Source: Caldilineaceae bacterium | GTDB lineage: Bacteria > Chloroflexota > Anaerolineae > Caldilineales > Caldilineaceae | Reading direction: 5' to 3' | Length of the DNA: 6,693 bases | NCBI GenBank assembly: GCA_028819675.1 | Contig: JAPPKT010000484.1 | Location: 1 to 6,693 of the forward strand | Part shown: in pieces, positions 1 through 5,849 of the stretch | Position numbering within the stretch: position 1 is the stretch's first letter | Layout of the letters: every line of letters starts with the position of its first letter | Translations under genes and position numbers: made by a program | The notes under the pieces: model-generated | Seen by the model: the letters and a program-made list of their open reading frames with translations, nothing else | What the model was told of the DNA's origin: nothing | Database searches by the model: none

Positions 1-2
1 TG

Positions 3-188
3 GGTGTGCAGGCGCCGCGGCCGAGTTGGGGTCAGATGTTGAGCGCGGCGACGTCGCTGACGACGCTGGAGAGAAGGCCCTGGATCTGGATGCCGCCGGG
101 CGCGATGATTGCCATCACTGTGCTGAGCATCAATTTTATCGGCGACGGTTTGCGCGACGCGCTCGACCCGCGGACGATGCTGGACTAA
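3..188 (+). CDS. ABC transporter permease, DppC/OppC family (3' end only)
   Basis: This is the C-terminal end of an inner-membrane permease subunit of a dipeptide/oligopeptide-type (BPD_transp_1) ABC importer. The gene begins before the window. The 61 visible residues carry the hallmarks of the DppC C-terminus: a GVQ-P-PSWG-ML stretch just after the coupling-loop region, then a last hydrophobic segment (about PPGAMIAITVLSINFIG), then the near-invariant ending GDGLRDALDPR. It stops with TAA at 186-188. In many soil and thermophilic bacteria transporters of this family carry oligosaccharides rather than peptides (family knowledge). The same-strand glycoside-hydrolase-like genes and dehydrogenase downstream make a sugar substrate plausible here, but that is inference. 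The internal GTG at position 6 is not a real start, because the homologous family sequence continues upstream of it. Confidence 0.87.
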   Translation, partial: GVQAPRPSWGQMLSAATSLTTLERRPWIWMPPGAMIAITVLSINFIGDGLRDALDPRTMLD

Positions 189-194
189 GTTCCG

Positions 195-222
195 TTGACA
201 ATTCAGGAAGGCCATTCAGAAT
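195..222 (+). promoter_or_regulatory. Possible sigma70-type promoter (weak)
   Basis: A perfect TTGACA lies at 195-200, right after the permease stop codon. With a 16-base spacer, CAGAAT at 217-222 matches TATAAT at four of six positions. It would drive the tandem glycosidase-like genes starting at 384 with a leader of about 150 bases. The hexamer ATTCAG occurs three times here (201, 214, 221), so the -10 match may be a by-product of a short repeat. Permease read-through is an equally good explanation for transcription of the downstream genes. Confidence 0.25.
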
Positions 223-297
223 TCAGAAAGAACGGGAAGCCTGTAGGCCTGTGAGGGATGTTTCTGGCTTGCGTGTTGTGATAAACAGAACAGATCT

Positions 298-331
298 ATC
301 CGCGAAGGCACGCGAAGGGTCGCGAAGAACA
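298..331 (+). repeat. Dispersed CGCGAAGG-type repeat, copy 1 (upstream of the tandem pair)
   Basis: The unit reads ATCCGCGAAGGCACGCGAAG followed by GGTCGCGAAGAACA. It consists of three CGCGAAG cores at roughly 10-base spacing. The same unit recurs in the same orientation at 3832 and 3905, beyond the two genes that follow. Similarity to the 3905 copy continues more weakly for about 25 bases downstream (a -GGCGT- block and then a pyrimidine-rich tail), so the full element may be about 60 bases. It resembles the (GCGAAGG)n intergenic repeats common in several environmental phyla. It is non-coding. Confidence 0.75.
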
Positions 332-371
332 CCGAAGGCGTGTTGAGCTTTTTGGGATGTGCGTTTATTAC

Positions 372-378
372 GGAGAGG
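372..378 (+). promoter_or_regulatory. Ribosome binding site deciding a GTG start
   Basis: GGAGAGG lies five bases before GTG at 384-386. No comparable site precedes the in-frame ATG-like or other candidates further upstream, such as the codon at 357. The GTG start also makes this protein align end-to-end with its paralogue, which begins at 2092. Confidence 0.7.
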
Positions 379-383
379 GAACA

Positions 384-2069
384 GTGGCAGAGGCCATTTA
401 CTTGACCGACATGTCGGAATGTGTGCCTCAGGAAGCGCTGTCGACGACGCCGGAGAGGCATAAGTGGCAGGTGGTGGAGTACACGGCAGAGGAAGGCCTG
501 GCCGGCAAGATGGCCTTCGCGCATGCGCTCTACGAGACGCCGGCTATCACGTTGCCTCTGAACGTGGAGGGCTGGCATGCGTTCAGCATCGGCTTCTGGC
601 CTGGGGTGGAGCAGGAACACACAAGCCTGGTCAAGTACAGGCTGTCCGGGGAGGCGGTGTACACAGTTGCGGAGCACTATGTACAGAGCCCTTCGCTACC
701 GGGGAATTACTGGGACAGAACGGAACTGGTCGAGACGTTTCCCCGGTACGCCGACCTGACAGGGCAGGACCTGCTCTTCAGCAAGCAGAACACCGCTCAT
801 CCTCCGACTCTGGCGTGTATTGCCTACGTTAAGCTGGTTCCGCTCACACCATCGGAAGTGGAAGCCATACAGCGGGACAGAGAGCAGCGAGAGACGCGCA
901 GGGTCGTTGGCATGATCGATGGCGAAGGTCTGTTTCACCAGAGGTGCCCGGTGACGAAAGAGGAACTCCTGGAGCAGATTGAGCCATTTCGATACGCGGA
1001 CGTGGGAAAGGTTCTCTGGGGTGTAAACTTAAGCGATCTAACCTATTATCACTCCAAGGTGGGACGTTTCTTTGGAACTGAGGACGGTGTGAGTCCAGTG
1101 TTGCGCCACGAACATGCGCTAAAGAGCCACAAGGCGCTGGCTGATCAGGGTATCGTCCCGTTCGCGGCGGCGATGGAATATGCTCATGAATTGGGTTTGG
1201 AGTTCCACACTTACTACCGGCTGAGCATCGTAGATAAGGCGCAACCCTACTTTTTCTTCTCGACAGAGACCAGCTTTGTGCGGGACAACCCGGATTGCCG
1301 GATAGTGGCCAAGGACGGCTCGCCGCTGATGAAGGCCAGCTATGCGTTCCCGAAGGTGCGGGATTTCATGGTCTCTCTTATGGAGGAGGCGATGGAGTAC
1401 GACATCGACGGGGTACACCTCTGCTTCACGCGCGGGCCGGAGTATATCGGTTACGAGCAGCCGGTGCTGGACGAGTTCATGCGGCTATATGGTGAGGACG
1501 CGCGGGACGCAGCTGATGACGACGAGCGGCTTTACAGCGTGAAAGCAAGCTTTCTGACGGAGTTTGTGCGGGCTGTGCGGAAGACGGCAGACGAGCACGG
1601 GGCAAAAAGAGGGCGCAAAATGCAGGTGTCGGCGATTTTTGAGGGCGGCAAGGAGGACATGCGCTATTTCGCGTACGATGCCTACACTTGGGTAAAGGAG
1701 AAACTGGTCGACTTTATCATCACGAATCCGCCCTCGGACCTGGTCAGGCTGGCCAAGGATAACGGATGCCAGGTGTACATATTCGCTACGAAAGATGACA
1801 AGGTGCTGACGATGAAGCACGCGTACGCCGGCGGAATGGACGGGATGGCCATTTGGGACATCAACACGACGCGTCCGGAAACGTGGGCGATAGAAAGCAG
1901 ATTGGGTCACCGCGACGAAGTCATCGATCTGCCGAAGCCGGAACGGTATCCGAAGATGAAGCGGACCAGGTTGGTCACCATTCGAGGCCGGGATTTTTCG
2001 CAGACGGTAGACAAGAACGTGCCCTCAGGATGGCCGCCAGAGCTGCTCGTGATCTACACCGGGGGATGA
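384..2069 (+). CDS. Putative TIM-barrel glycoside hydrolase-like protein, paralogue A
   Basis: This predicted cytoplasmic protein of 561 residues has no signal peptide or membrane segment. I chose GTG at 384 because of the Shine-Dalgarno site and the alignment to paralogue B (AEAIYLTDM against ERKAIYISDM). Residues 1 to about 158 look like a beta-sandwich module (PAITLPLNVEGWHAFSIGFW). Residues about 170 to 515 look like a (beta/alpha)8 barrel resembling family 10 glycosylhydrolase-like (GHL10) proteins. Landmarks are FHTYYR near 274, ASYAFPKVRDF near 318, DGVHLCFTRGP from 342, YEQP at 357, VDFIITNP near 442 and MDGMAIWD near 485. Compared with B, the segment between VDFII-NP and DG-A-WD is 13 residues shorter and lacks the PRRMATGEYRQRAL-like helix start. 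The C-terminal tail also differs. The substrate and catalytic residues cannot be assigned; enzyme function is inferred from fold-like motifs and context. Confidence 0.65.
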   Translation: MAEAIYLTDMSECVPQEALSTTPERHKWQVVEYTAEEGLAGKMAFAHALYETPAITLPLNVEGWHAFSIGFWPGVEQEHTSLVKYRLSGEAVYTVAEHYVQSPSLPGNYWDRTELVETFPRYADLTGQDLLFSKQNTAHPPTLACIAYVKLVPLTPSEVEAIQRDREQRETRRVVGMIDGEGLFHQRCPVTKEELLEQIEPFRYADVGKVLWGVNLSDLTYYHSKVGRFFGTEDGVSPVLRHEHALKSHKALADQGIVPFAAAMEYAHELGLEFHTYYRLSIVDKAQPYFFFSTETSFVRDNPDCRIVAKDGSPLMKASYAFPKVRDFMVSLMEEAMEYDIDGVHLCFTRGPEYIGYEQPVLDEFMRLYGEDARDAADDDERLYSVKASFLTEFVRAVRKTADEHGAKRGRKMQVSAIFEGGKEDMRYFAYDAYTWVKEKLVDFIITNPPSDLVRLAKDNGCQVYIFATKDDKVLTMKHAYAGGMDGMAIWDINTTRPETWAIESRLGHRDEVIDLPKPERYPKMKRTRLVTIRGRDFSQTVDKNVPSGWPPELLVIYTGG

Positions 2070-2080
2070 GAGAGGATTGA

Positions 2081-2085
2081 GGAGG
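2081..2085 (+). promoter_or_regulatory. Ribosome binding site of paralogue B
   Basis: GGAGG lies seven to eight bases before ATG at 2092. This supports that ATG over the in-frame TTG at 2077, which sits upstream of the site itself. Confidence 0.75.
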
Positions 2086-2091
2086 GTTCCG

Positions 2092-3756
2092 ATGTGTGCA
2101 GAACGAAAGGCTATCTACATCTCCGATATGGGCCGCTGTGAGCCGGGATCGGCCATTTCAGAGAGGGCTGAGCATGGTCACTGGCGGGCAATCCCGTACG
2201 AAGCGGAGGGTGTGTCGGGCACGATGATAACGGCCGGCATCGAGTGCAAGGCGCCCACGCTTACCCTGCCACTGGAGGTGGAAGGATGGTATGCCATCCA
2301 TTTGGGTATCTGGACCAACTGGGTGGACAGGGTGACCCGGGTCAAGCTGACGGATGACCCTTGCTTCAGTACGGCGACGACCCTGTATCCGGACATTAAA
2401 AAGACGAACTATTTCGCAAGTATCGGCGAGGTGTTTTGGAAATGCGCTGATCTGACAGGACAGGCGTTGCAAATCGGCCAGCAGAGCGACGGCACGCCGT
2501 GGGCGTCGGGAATTGCCTACGTGAAGCTGGAGCCACTGACTCCTGAGGAAGTAACTGGCATCCAAGGGGACCGAGCCAGTAGCGATACGAAACGTCTTGT
2601 CGCCTACAACGACGCGTGGAGCGTTTTCGGCGAACACGCGCTGTACACGGAGGAAGATATCATCGAAGAGGTAGAGCCCTTTCGCGATTCTGACTTCCAG
2701 AAGCTTCTGTGGGGGATCGGCGCGGGGAGCATGGTGCAGTATCTGTCCGAAGTGGGCGAACTTGCTGAGAAGGAGGGCATGAGCGACTTTTCGCGGTACT
2801 GTGACCGGCAGGCTGCAGAGAGTTTCCGCACGCTGAAGGAGAGGGGGATTGACCCTCTGAAGACGGTGATCGATCATGCCCACGATCTGGGTATCGAGCT
2901 GCATGGCACGTACCGGGTGGGCGGATGGGTTTTCCCGCCACCGGATGATTTTGAGAACAGGCTTTACCGCCAGCATCCTGAATGGCGTTGTGTTAGTCGA
3001 GACGGCCGGCCCGTCGCCCGCCTGAGCTACGCCTTTCCAGGCGTCAAGGACTTTGTGATCTCGCTATTCCGCGAAGTGGCGGAGCGGGGGGCGGACGGCG
3101 TCAATATGGCCTTTATCCGCGGACTGCCGTGTGTGATGTACGAGCAGCCGATCGTCGAAGGTTTTCAGCAGCTGCACGGAAAGGATCCGCGAGAGCTGCC
3201 GGAGGATGATCCTGGCTGGCTATCCTACAGAGCGACTTGGATGACGTCATTCATGCGGGCGCTGCGCGAGGAGATGGACCGGGTGGGCGAGCGGCAGGGG
3301 CGACGTATTCAGGTATCGGCTTACGTTATCGAAACGCTGCCGTACAATCTTCAGTATGGCCTGGATGTGGCAGCCTGGGCCGAGGAAGGGCTGGTTGATT
3401 TCATCATTCCCAACCCGTGGCACGGCGATATGGAGGTTGACGTGGCCTCGTTCGTGGAGGTGACGCGCGGCACCGATTGCGAGGTCTACGCAGACATTTT
3501 GCCGCGACGGATGGCGACGGGCGAGTACCGGCAGCGGGCACTGGAGTGTTACGCAGCGGGGGTCGATGGGCTGGCTTTCTGGGACACGAACAGCCGGTAT
3601 CCGTTCCTGGACGAGTGGAGCATGATACGGCGGTTGGGTCATGAAGAGGCGTTGCAGGAGTGGGCGGCTGACGAGTGGCCTGCGTACCGGCTGGTGCCTT
3701 TGCACAGTATGGGGGGGCACCATATGGGTAGTTATTCGCCTTACTGGTCGGCTTGA
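2092..3756 (+). CDS. Putative TIM-barrel glycoside hydrolase-like protein, paralogue B
   Basis: This 554-residue cytoplasmic protein is clearly homologous to paralogue A along its whole length. It starts 22 bases after A's stop, so the two are very probably co-transcribed. The layout is a beta-sandwich-like N-terminal module (about 1-150, with PTLTLPLEVEGWYAIHLGIW) and then a barrel (about 165-520). Shared landmarks are LHGTYR near 270, LSYAFPGVKDF near 311, DGVNMAFIRG from 335, YEQP at 350, VDFIIPNPW near 435, DCEVYADILPRR near 462 and VDGLAFWDTN near 491. The tail HSMGGHHMGSYSPYW is of the kind seen in this group. B keeps the complete late-barrel region that A has shortened. In both proteins the position after DGV-H/N-L/M, where many GHL10-type barrels have an Asp, holds Cys (A) or Ala (B). 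Glycoside processing is the likely role from family and context; the substrate is unknown. Confidence 0.66.
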   Translation: MCAERKAIYISDMGRCEPGSAISERAEHGHWRAIPYEAEGVSGTMITAGIECKAPTLTLPLEVEGWYAIHLGIWTNWVDRVTRVKLTDDPCFSTATTLYPDIKKTNYFASIGEVFWKCADLTGQALQIGQQSDGTPWASGIAYVKLEPLTPEEVTGIQGDRASSDTKRLVAYNDAWSVFGEHALYTEEDIIEEVEPFRDSDFQKLLWGIGAGSMVQYLSEVGELAEKEGMSDFSRYCDRQAAESFRTLKERGIDPLKTVIDHAHDLGIELHGTYRVGGWVFPPPDDFENRLYRQHPEWRCVSRDGRPVARLSYAFPGVKDFVISLFREVAERGADGVNMAFIRGLPCVMYEQPIVEGFQQLHGKDPRELPEDDPGWLSYRATWMTSFMRALREEMDRVGERQGRRIQVSAYVIETLPYNLQYGLDVAAWAEEGLVDFIIPNPWHGDMEVDVASFVEVTRGTDCEVYADILPRRMATGEYRQRALECYAAGVDGLAFWDTNSRYPFLDEWSMIRRLGHEEALQEWAADEWPAYRLVPLHSMGGHHMGSYSPYWSA

Positions 3757-3798
3757 GGCGTGCGGGTGCAGGCGAGGGTAGTGACGAAGTAGATTTTT

Positions 3799-3938
3799 GA
3801 TCCGCGGAGGGACGTGGAGAACACCTTTTTTATCCGCGAAGGCACGCGAAGGGTCGCGAAGTACACCTTTTGATCCACAAAGGGCCACGAAGAACATCTC
3901 TTTGATCCGCGAAGTCACGCGAAGGGTCGCGAAGAACA
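3799..3938 (+). repeat. Tandem array of four imperfect CGCGAAGG-type units
   Basis: Units begin at about 3799 (degenerate, with CGCGGAGGGACGTGGAGAACA), 3832 (nearly identical to copy 1 at 298), 3873 (variant with CACAAAGGGCCACGAAGAACA) and 3905 (one change from copy 1 over 34 bases). The starts are spaced 33, 41 and 32 bases apart. All units run in the same orientation as copy 1, so the array and copy 1 bracket the tandem glycosidase-like pair as direct repeats. Open frames crossing the array on either strand are simply repeat translations (for example FFATLRVPSRI on the minus strand) and I do not regard them as genes. Confidence 0.8.
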
Positions 3939-4145
3939 GCAAGGGCGTACCGGAGTTTCTTTGCATGACTGCGCGGTCCTGTGCAGATTAGCCGCACTTT
4001 GCTTCCCCAATTCGCTGTACTAACAGACTTCAACGAGCCCTAAAACACCCCAACAGTCTGACTTACGTTTTCGTACCACTTATCGGTATGAGGCCCGTTT
4101 TGTCACATTCTCCGCCTTGAGCTACCTCGAAGGAGTAGCTTAGCC
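3939..4145. other. Non-coding leader upstream of the oxidoreductase
   Basis: This stretch of about 207 bases has no supported gene. It is visibly more AT- and pyrimidine-rich than its surroundings. It holds a small perfect dyad at 4064-4075, the imperfect pair TACC/GGTA at about 4074-4088, and an AAGGAG ribosome site at 4130-4135. I found no convincing -35/-10 pair and no strong terminator with a U-tract. With the repeat array before it, it separates the oxidoreductase from the tandem pair, so the oxidoreductase may have its own promoter. Confidence 0.5.
4064..4075. promoter_or_regulatory. Small dyad TACG-TTTT-CGTA, possible operator or hairpin
   Basis: This is a perfect four-base inverted repeat around TTTT, about 70 bases before the oxidoreductase start. 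It is followed immediately by a second imperfect dyad (TACC...GGTA). It could be a transcription factor site or a small hairpin. At this length it could also be chance. Confidence 0.2.
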
Positions 4146-5201
4146 ATGTTCGTGGACATGCAATCTGAGGACTATCAGCCTGTACTGCCTTCGGACCTGC
4201 GCCACGGAATCGGCATTGTGGGATGCGGCATCACGGTCCGCGAAGCGCAGGTGCCCGCCTACAAGAAGGCCGGCTACCATGTGGTCGCTTGTTGCGACAG
4301 GATAGAGGAAAGAGCGCACAGCGTTGCAACCAGTTTCGGCATTCCGTTGGTCGCAACGGACGTGAGAGAACTGTTATCACATCCGGAGGTGCAGATTGTT
4401 GACCTGGCAGTGCACGCTCACCAGCGGCTGCCACTGGTTGAGCAGATCGCGGCCGCGGGCAAGCACATACTTTCACAGAAGCCTCTGGCTCCCAGCTTGC
4501 GCGAGGCCGAGCGCATTGTGGGGATATGCCGCGACGCCGGGGTGACGCTGATGGTCAATCACCAGGCACGGTGGGCGCCACCGCATCGGGCGCTCAGACT
4601 CGTGGTCGAGCGGGGCGTGTTGGGGCATGTCTACGCCATTACCCACTTGCACCGGGGCTACCAGGACTATGGCTGGTATGCTGAGCGAAAGGATTTCAAC
4701 ATCGTTGATCACGGTATCCACTATATTGATCTGAGCCGTTACTTCAGCGGTTACACACCGCGGCGGGTGAAGGCGACAACCACGATGGTGCCCGGCCAGA
4801 ATGCGGTCTCGCCGATGATCTATACTATCCTTTTTGAATACGAGGAGCCGGCCCGGGTCATGACGACGCTGCACTTTAACAACATCGTTTCAGCGCCCGC
4901 TCTGCATGATCATATGTGGTACGTGGATGGGACGCGCGGGAGCGCACTGCTGAGCGATCCCGCGGGAGCGGCCAAGTTGAGTCTGTCGTTCAAGGATTCT
5001 CCTGAAATGGTGCAGACGTTCGATATCGCCGGCACATGGGAGTATGAGGGATTTGCCGGTTCGATGGGAGAGATGTTGCTGGCAGTGGAGGAGGGGCGGG
5101 AGCCGGAGAGTTCTGGTCGGGACCATCTGGAGAGTTTGGGGATGGCGTTGGCGGCGGTGGAGAGTGCCAGTTCGGGTGAGAGTGTGGAGTTGAGGGGGTA
5201 G
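4146..5201 (+). CDS. Gfo/Idh/MocA family NAD(P)-dependent oxidoreductase
   Basis: This 351-residue, probably cytoplasmic dehydrogenase acts on sugars, inositols or related polyols. The start is ATG at 4146, with AAGGAG ten bases before it. The N-terminal Rossmann fold (about 20-140) shows GIVGCGITVREAQVPAY with the dinucleotide glycines at 26 and 28, and Asp51 at the end of the second strand, which favours NAD over NADP. The usual EKP cofactor/catalytic motif reads QKP at 111-113 and keeps the Lys. VNHQARW at 137-143 follows. The C-terminal alpha/beta domain carries the catalytic-type DHGIHYID with Asp188, His192 and Asp195, and ends with the usual EML-AVEEGREPESSGRDHLESL helix region. Length and layout are normal for the family. 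Its place after an ABC importer and glycosidase-like genes suggests oxidation of an imported sugar. The exact substrate cannot be read from sequence. Confidence 0.95.
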   Translation: MFVDMQSEDYQPVLPSDLRHGIGIVGCGITVREAQVPAYKKAGYHVVACCDRIEERAHSVATSFGIPLVATDVRELLSHPEVQIVDLAVHAHQRLPLVEQIAAAGKHILSQKPLAPSLREAERIVGICRDAGVTLMVNHQARWAPPHRALRLVVERGVLGHVYAITHLHRGYQDYGWYAERKDFNIVDHGIHYIDLSRYFSGYTPRRVKATTTMVPGQNAVSPMIYTILFEYEEPARVMTTLHFNNIVSAPALHDHMWYVDGTRGSALLSDPAGAAKLSLSFKDSPEMVQTFDIAGTWEYEGFAGSMGEMLLAVEEGREPESSGRDHLESLGMALAAVESASSGESVELRG

Positions 5202-5265
5202 GTTGTGTCTGGCGGCGAAGTCGGACTATGCGAGGCGGGGCGGGAGGGGCGCAGGGGATGTTGAT

Positions 5266-5277
5266 AGCCAGATGGCT
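5266..5277. repeat. Short inverted repeat at the convergent gene junction
   Basis: AGCCA-GA-TGGCT lies between the convergent ends of the oxidoreductase and the DUF4276 gene and touches the latter's stop codon. It could form a small hairpin but has no flanking U-tract on either strand, so a role as a bidirectional terminator is doubtful. The rest of the 75-base gap (5202-5276) is G-rich and shows nothing else. Confidence 0.3.
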
Positions 5278-5849
5278 CATTCAGAGGCGCCGTCTTCGAG
5301 CTCGGCGTACAGTCGATCAAGCCCGGACAGCAAAACCTGGAAGCTCTTCGAATTGTTTCTTTCGAGCGTAAGAAGACCAGCTATTGCCTTGGCGCCGCCA
5401 ACTTTCCGGAAGTCAGGGACGAGCCTCCTTAAGGCCTCGGAGGGTTGCTGGACTGCGTCTGGATCGCGGAAACTCGCCCTGCGACCGATGCCTCGCAGTC
5501 TCTCGTTATTGAAAGCTTCCGCCATAGCGTCAGGTTCACCCAGATACCAGGCTTCCAATTGCTGGCACACGATTCTCACGAGCGTGTCGGCCCTGCCAGC
5601 TTGCCGGCAAGATTGCAGTAGCCGCCTCTTCAGACGCACGCAGTCGCCGCCGTCGTTGTCTCGCAGGATGACAAATCGAACGCCTGGCTCGCGCCATGCT
5701 CGCAGCTTGCGCGGGATGCTCCTATCCAGGTCACTTTTCCCTTCGTGCACCAGGTATTCGAATACCATGTTGGGGTAAAGGCGGGGAAGCAGTCCAACGA
5801 GCAGGTCGCGCATGGATGCCTCTTCCAGCAAGAATACGATTCTGTTCAC
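5277..5849 (-). CDS. DUF4276 family TOPRIM-like protein
   Basis: This 190-residue protein has the DUF4276 pattern. It opens with a short beta strand and a conserved acidic turn (IVFLLEEASM, Glu9/Glu10). HEGKSDL follows at 35-41, then IPRKLRAW at 45-52, then the acidic DxD-type motif RDNDGGDC (Asp64, Asp66, Asp69). The conserved QLEAWYLGEPDAM is at 97-109, and a helical C-terminus follows. The early Glu plus the later DxD match the metal-binding layout of TOPRIM folds, to which DUF4276 is usually related. A nuclease-like or effector activity is therefore plausible but unproven. The start is GTG at 5849, which overlaps the last base of the upstream ATPase stop (TAGTG). No clear ribosome site precedes it, so translational coupling is likely. 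A later ATG (codon 13) would remove the conserved acidic strand. Family members are typically paired with AAA ATPases, as here. Confidence 0.87.
   Translation of the reverse strand: MNRIVFLLEEASMRDLLVGLLPRLYPNMVFEYLVHEGKSDLDRSIPRKLRAWREPGVRFVILRDNDGGDCVRLKRRLLQSCRQAGRADTLVRIVCQQLEAWYLGEPDAMAEAFNNERLRGIGRRASFRDPDAVQQPSEALRRLVPDFRKVGGAKAIAGLLTLERNNSKSFQVLLSGLDRLYAELEDGASE

Noticed and set aside
216..677. Long minus-strand open frame over the start of paralogue A
   Set aside because: It is a shadow of the real plus-strand gene plus the translated repeat (FFATLRVPSRI); it has no ribosome site or recognisable domain.
2158..2976. 272-codon minus-strand open frame inside paralogue B
   Set aside because: It is antisense to a gene with clear homology to its neighbour. 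Its composition (rich in Arg, Pro, His) is typical of a shadow frame.
384..3756. The tandem pair as a single frameshifted gene
   Set aside because: Each half has its own ribosome site and start and spans the full two-domain architecture, so these are two complete paralogues.
3799..3938. Possible CRISPR array
   Set aside because: The units are imperfect, nearly contiguous, unevenly spaced and contain internal sub-repeats, with no unique spacers and no cas genes.
3247..3966. 239-codon minus-strand open frame spanning the end of paralogue B and the repeat array
   Set aside because: Half of it is antisense to B and half is translated repeat; no family features.
3797..3991. Small plus-strand open frame over the repeat array
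   Set aside because: It encodes only the repeat units and has no ribosome site.
5202..5276. Rho-independent terminator between the convergent genes
   Set aside because: Only a five-base-pair inverted repeat is present, with a very tight loop and no U-tract on either strand.
5203..5778. 191-codon plus-strand open frame opposite DUF4276
   Set aside because: It is a shadow; the minus-strand frame carries strong DUF4276 motifs.
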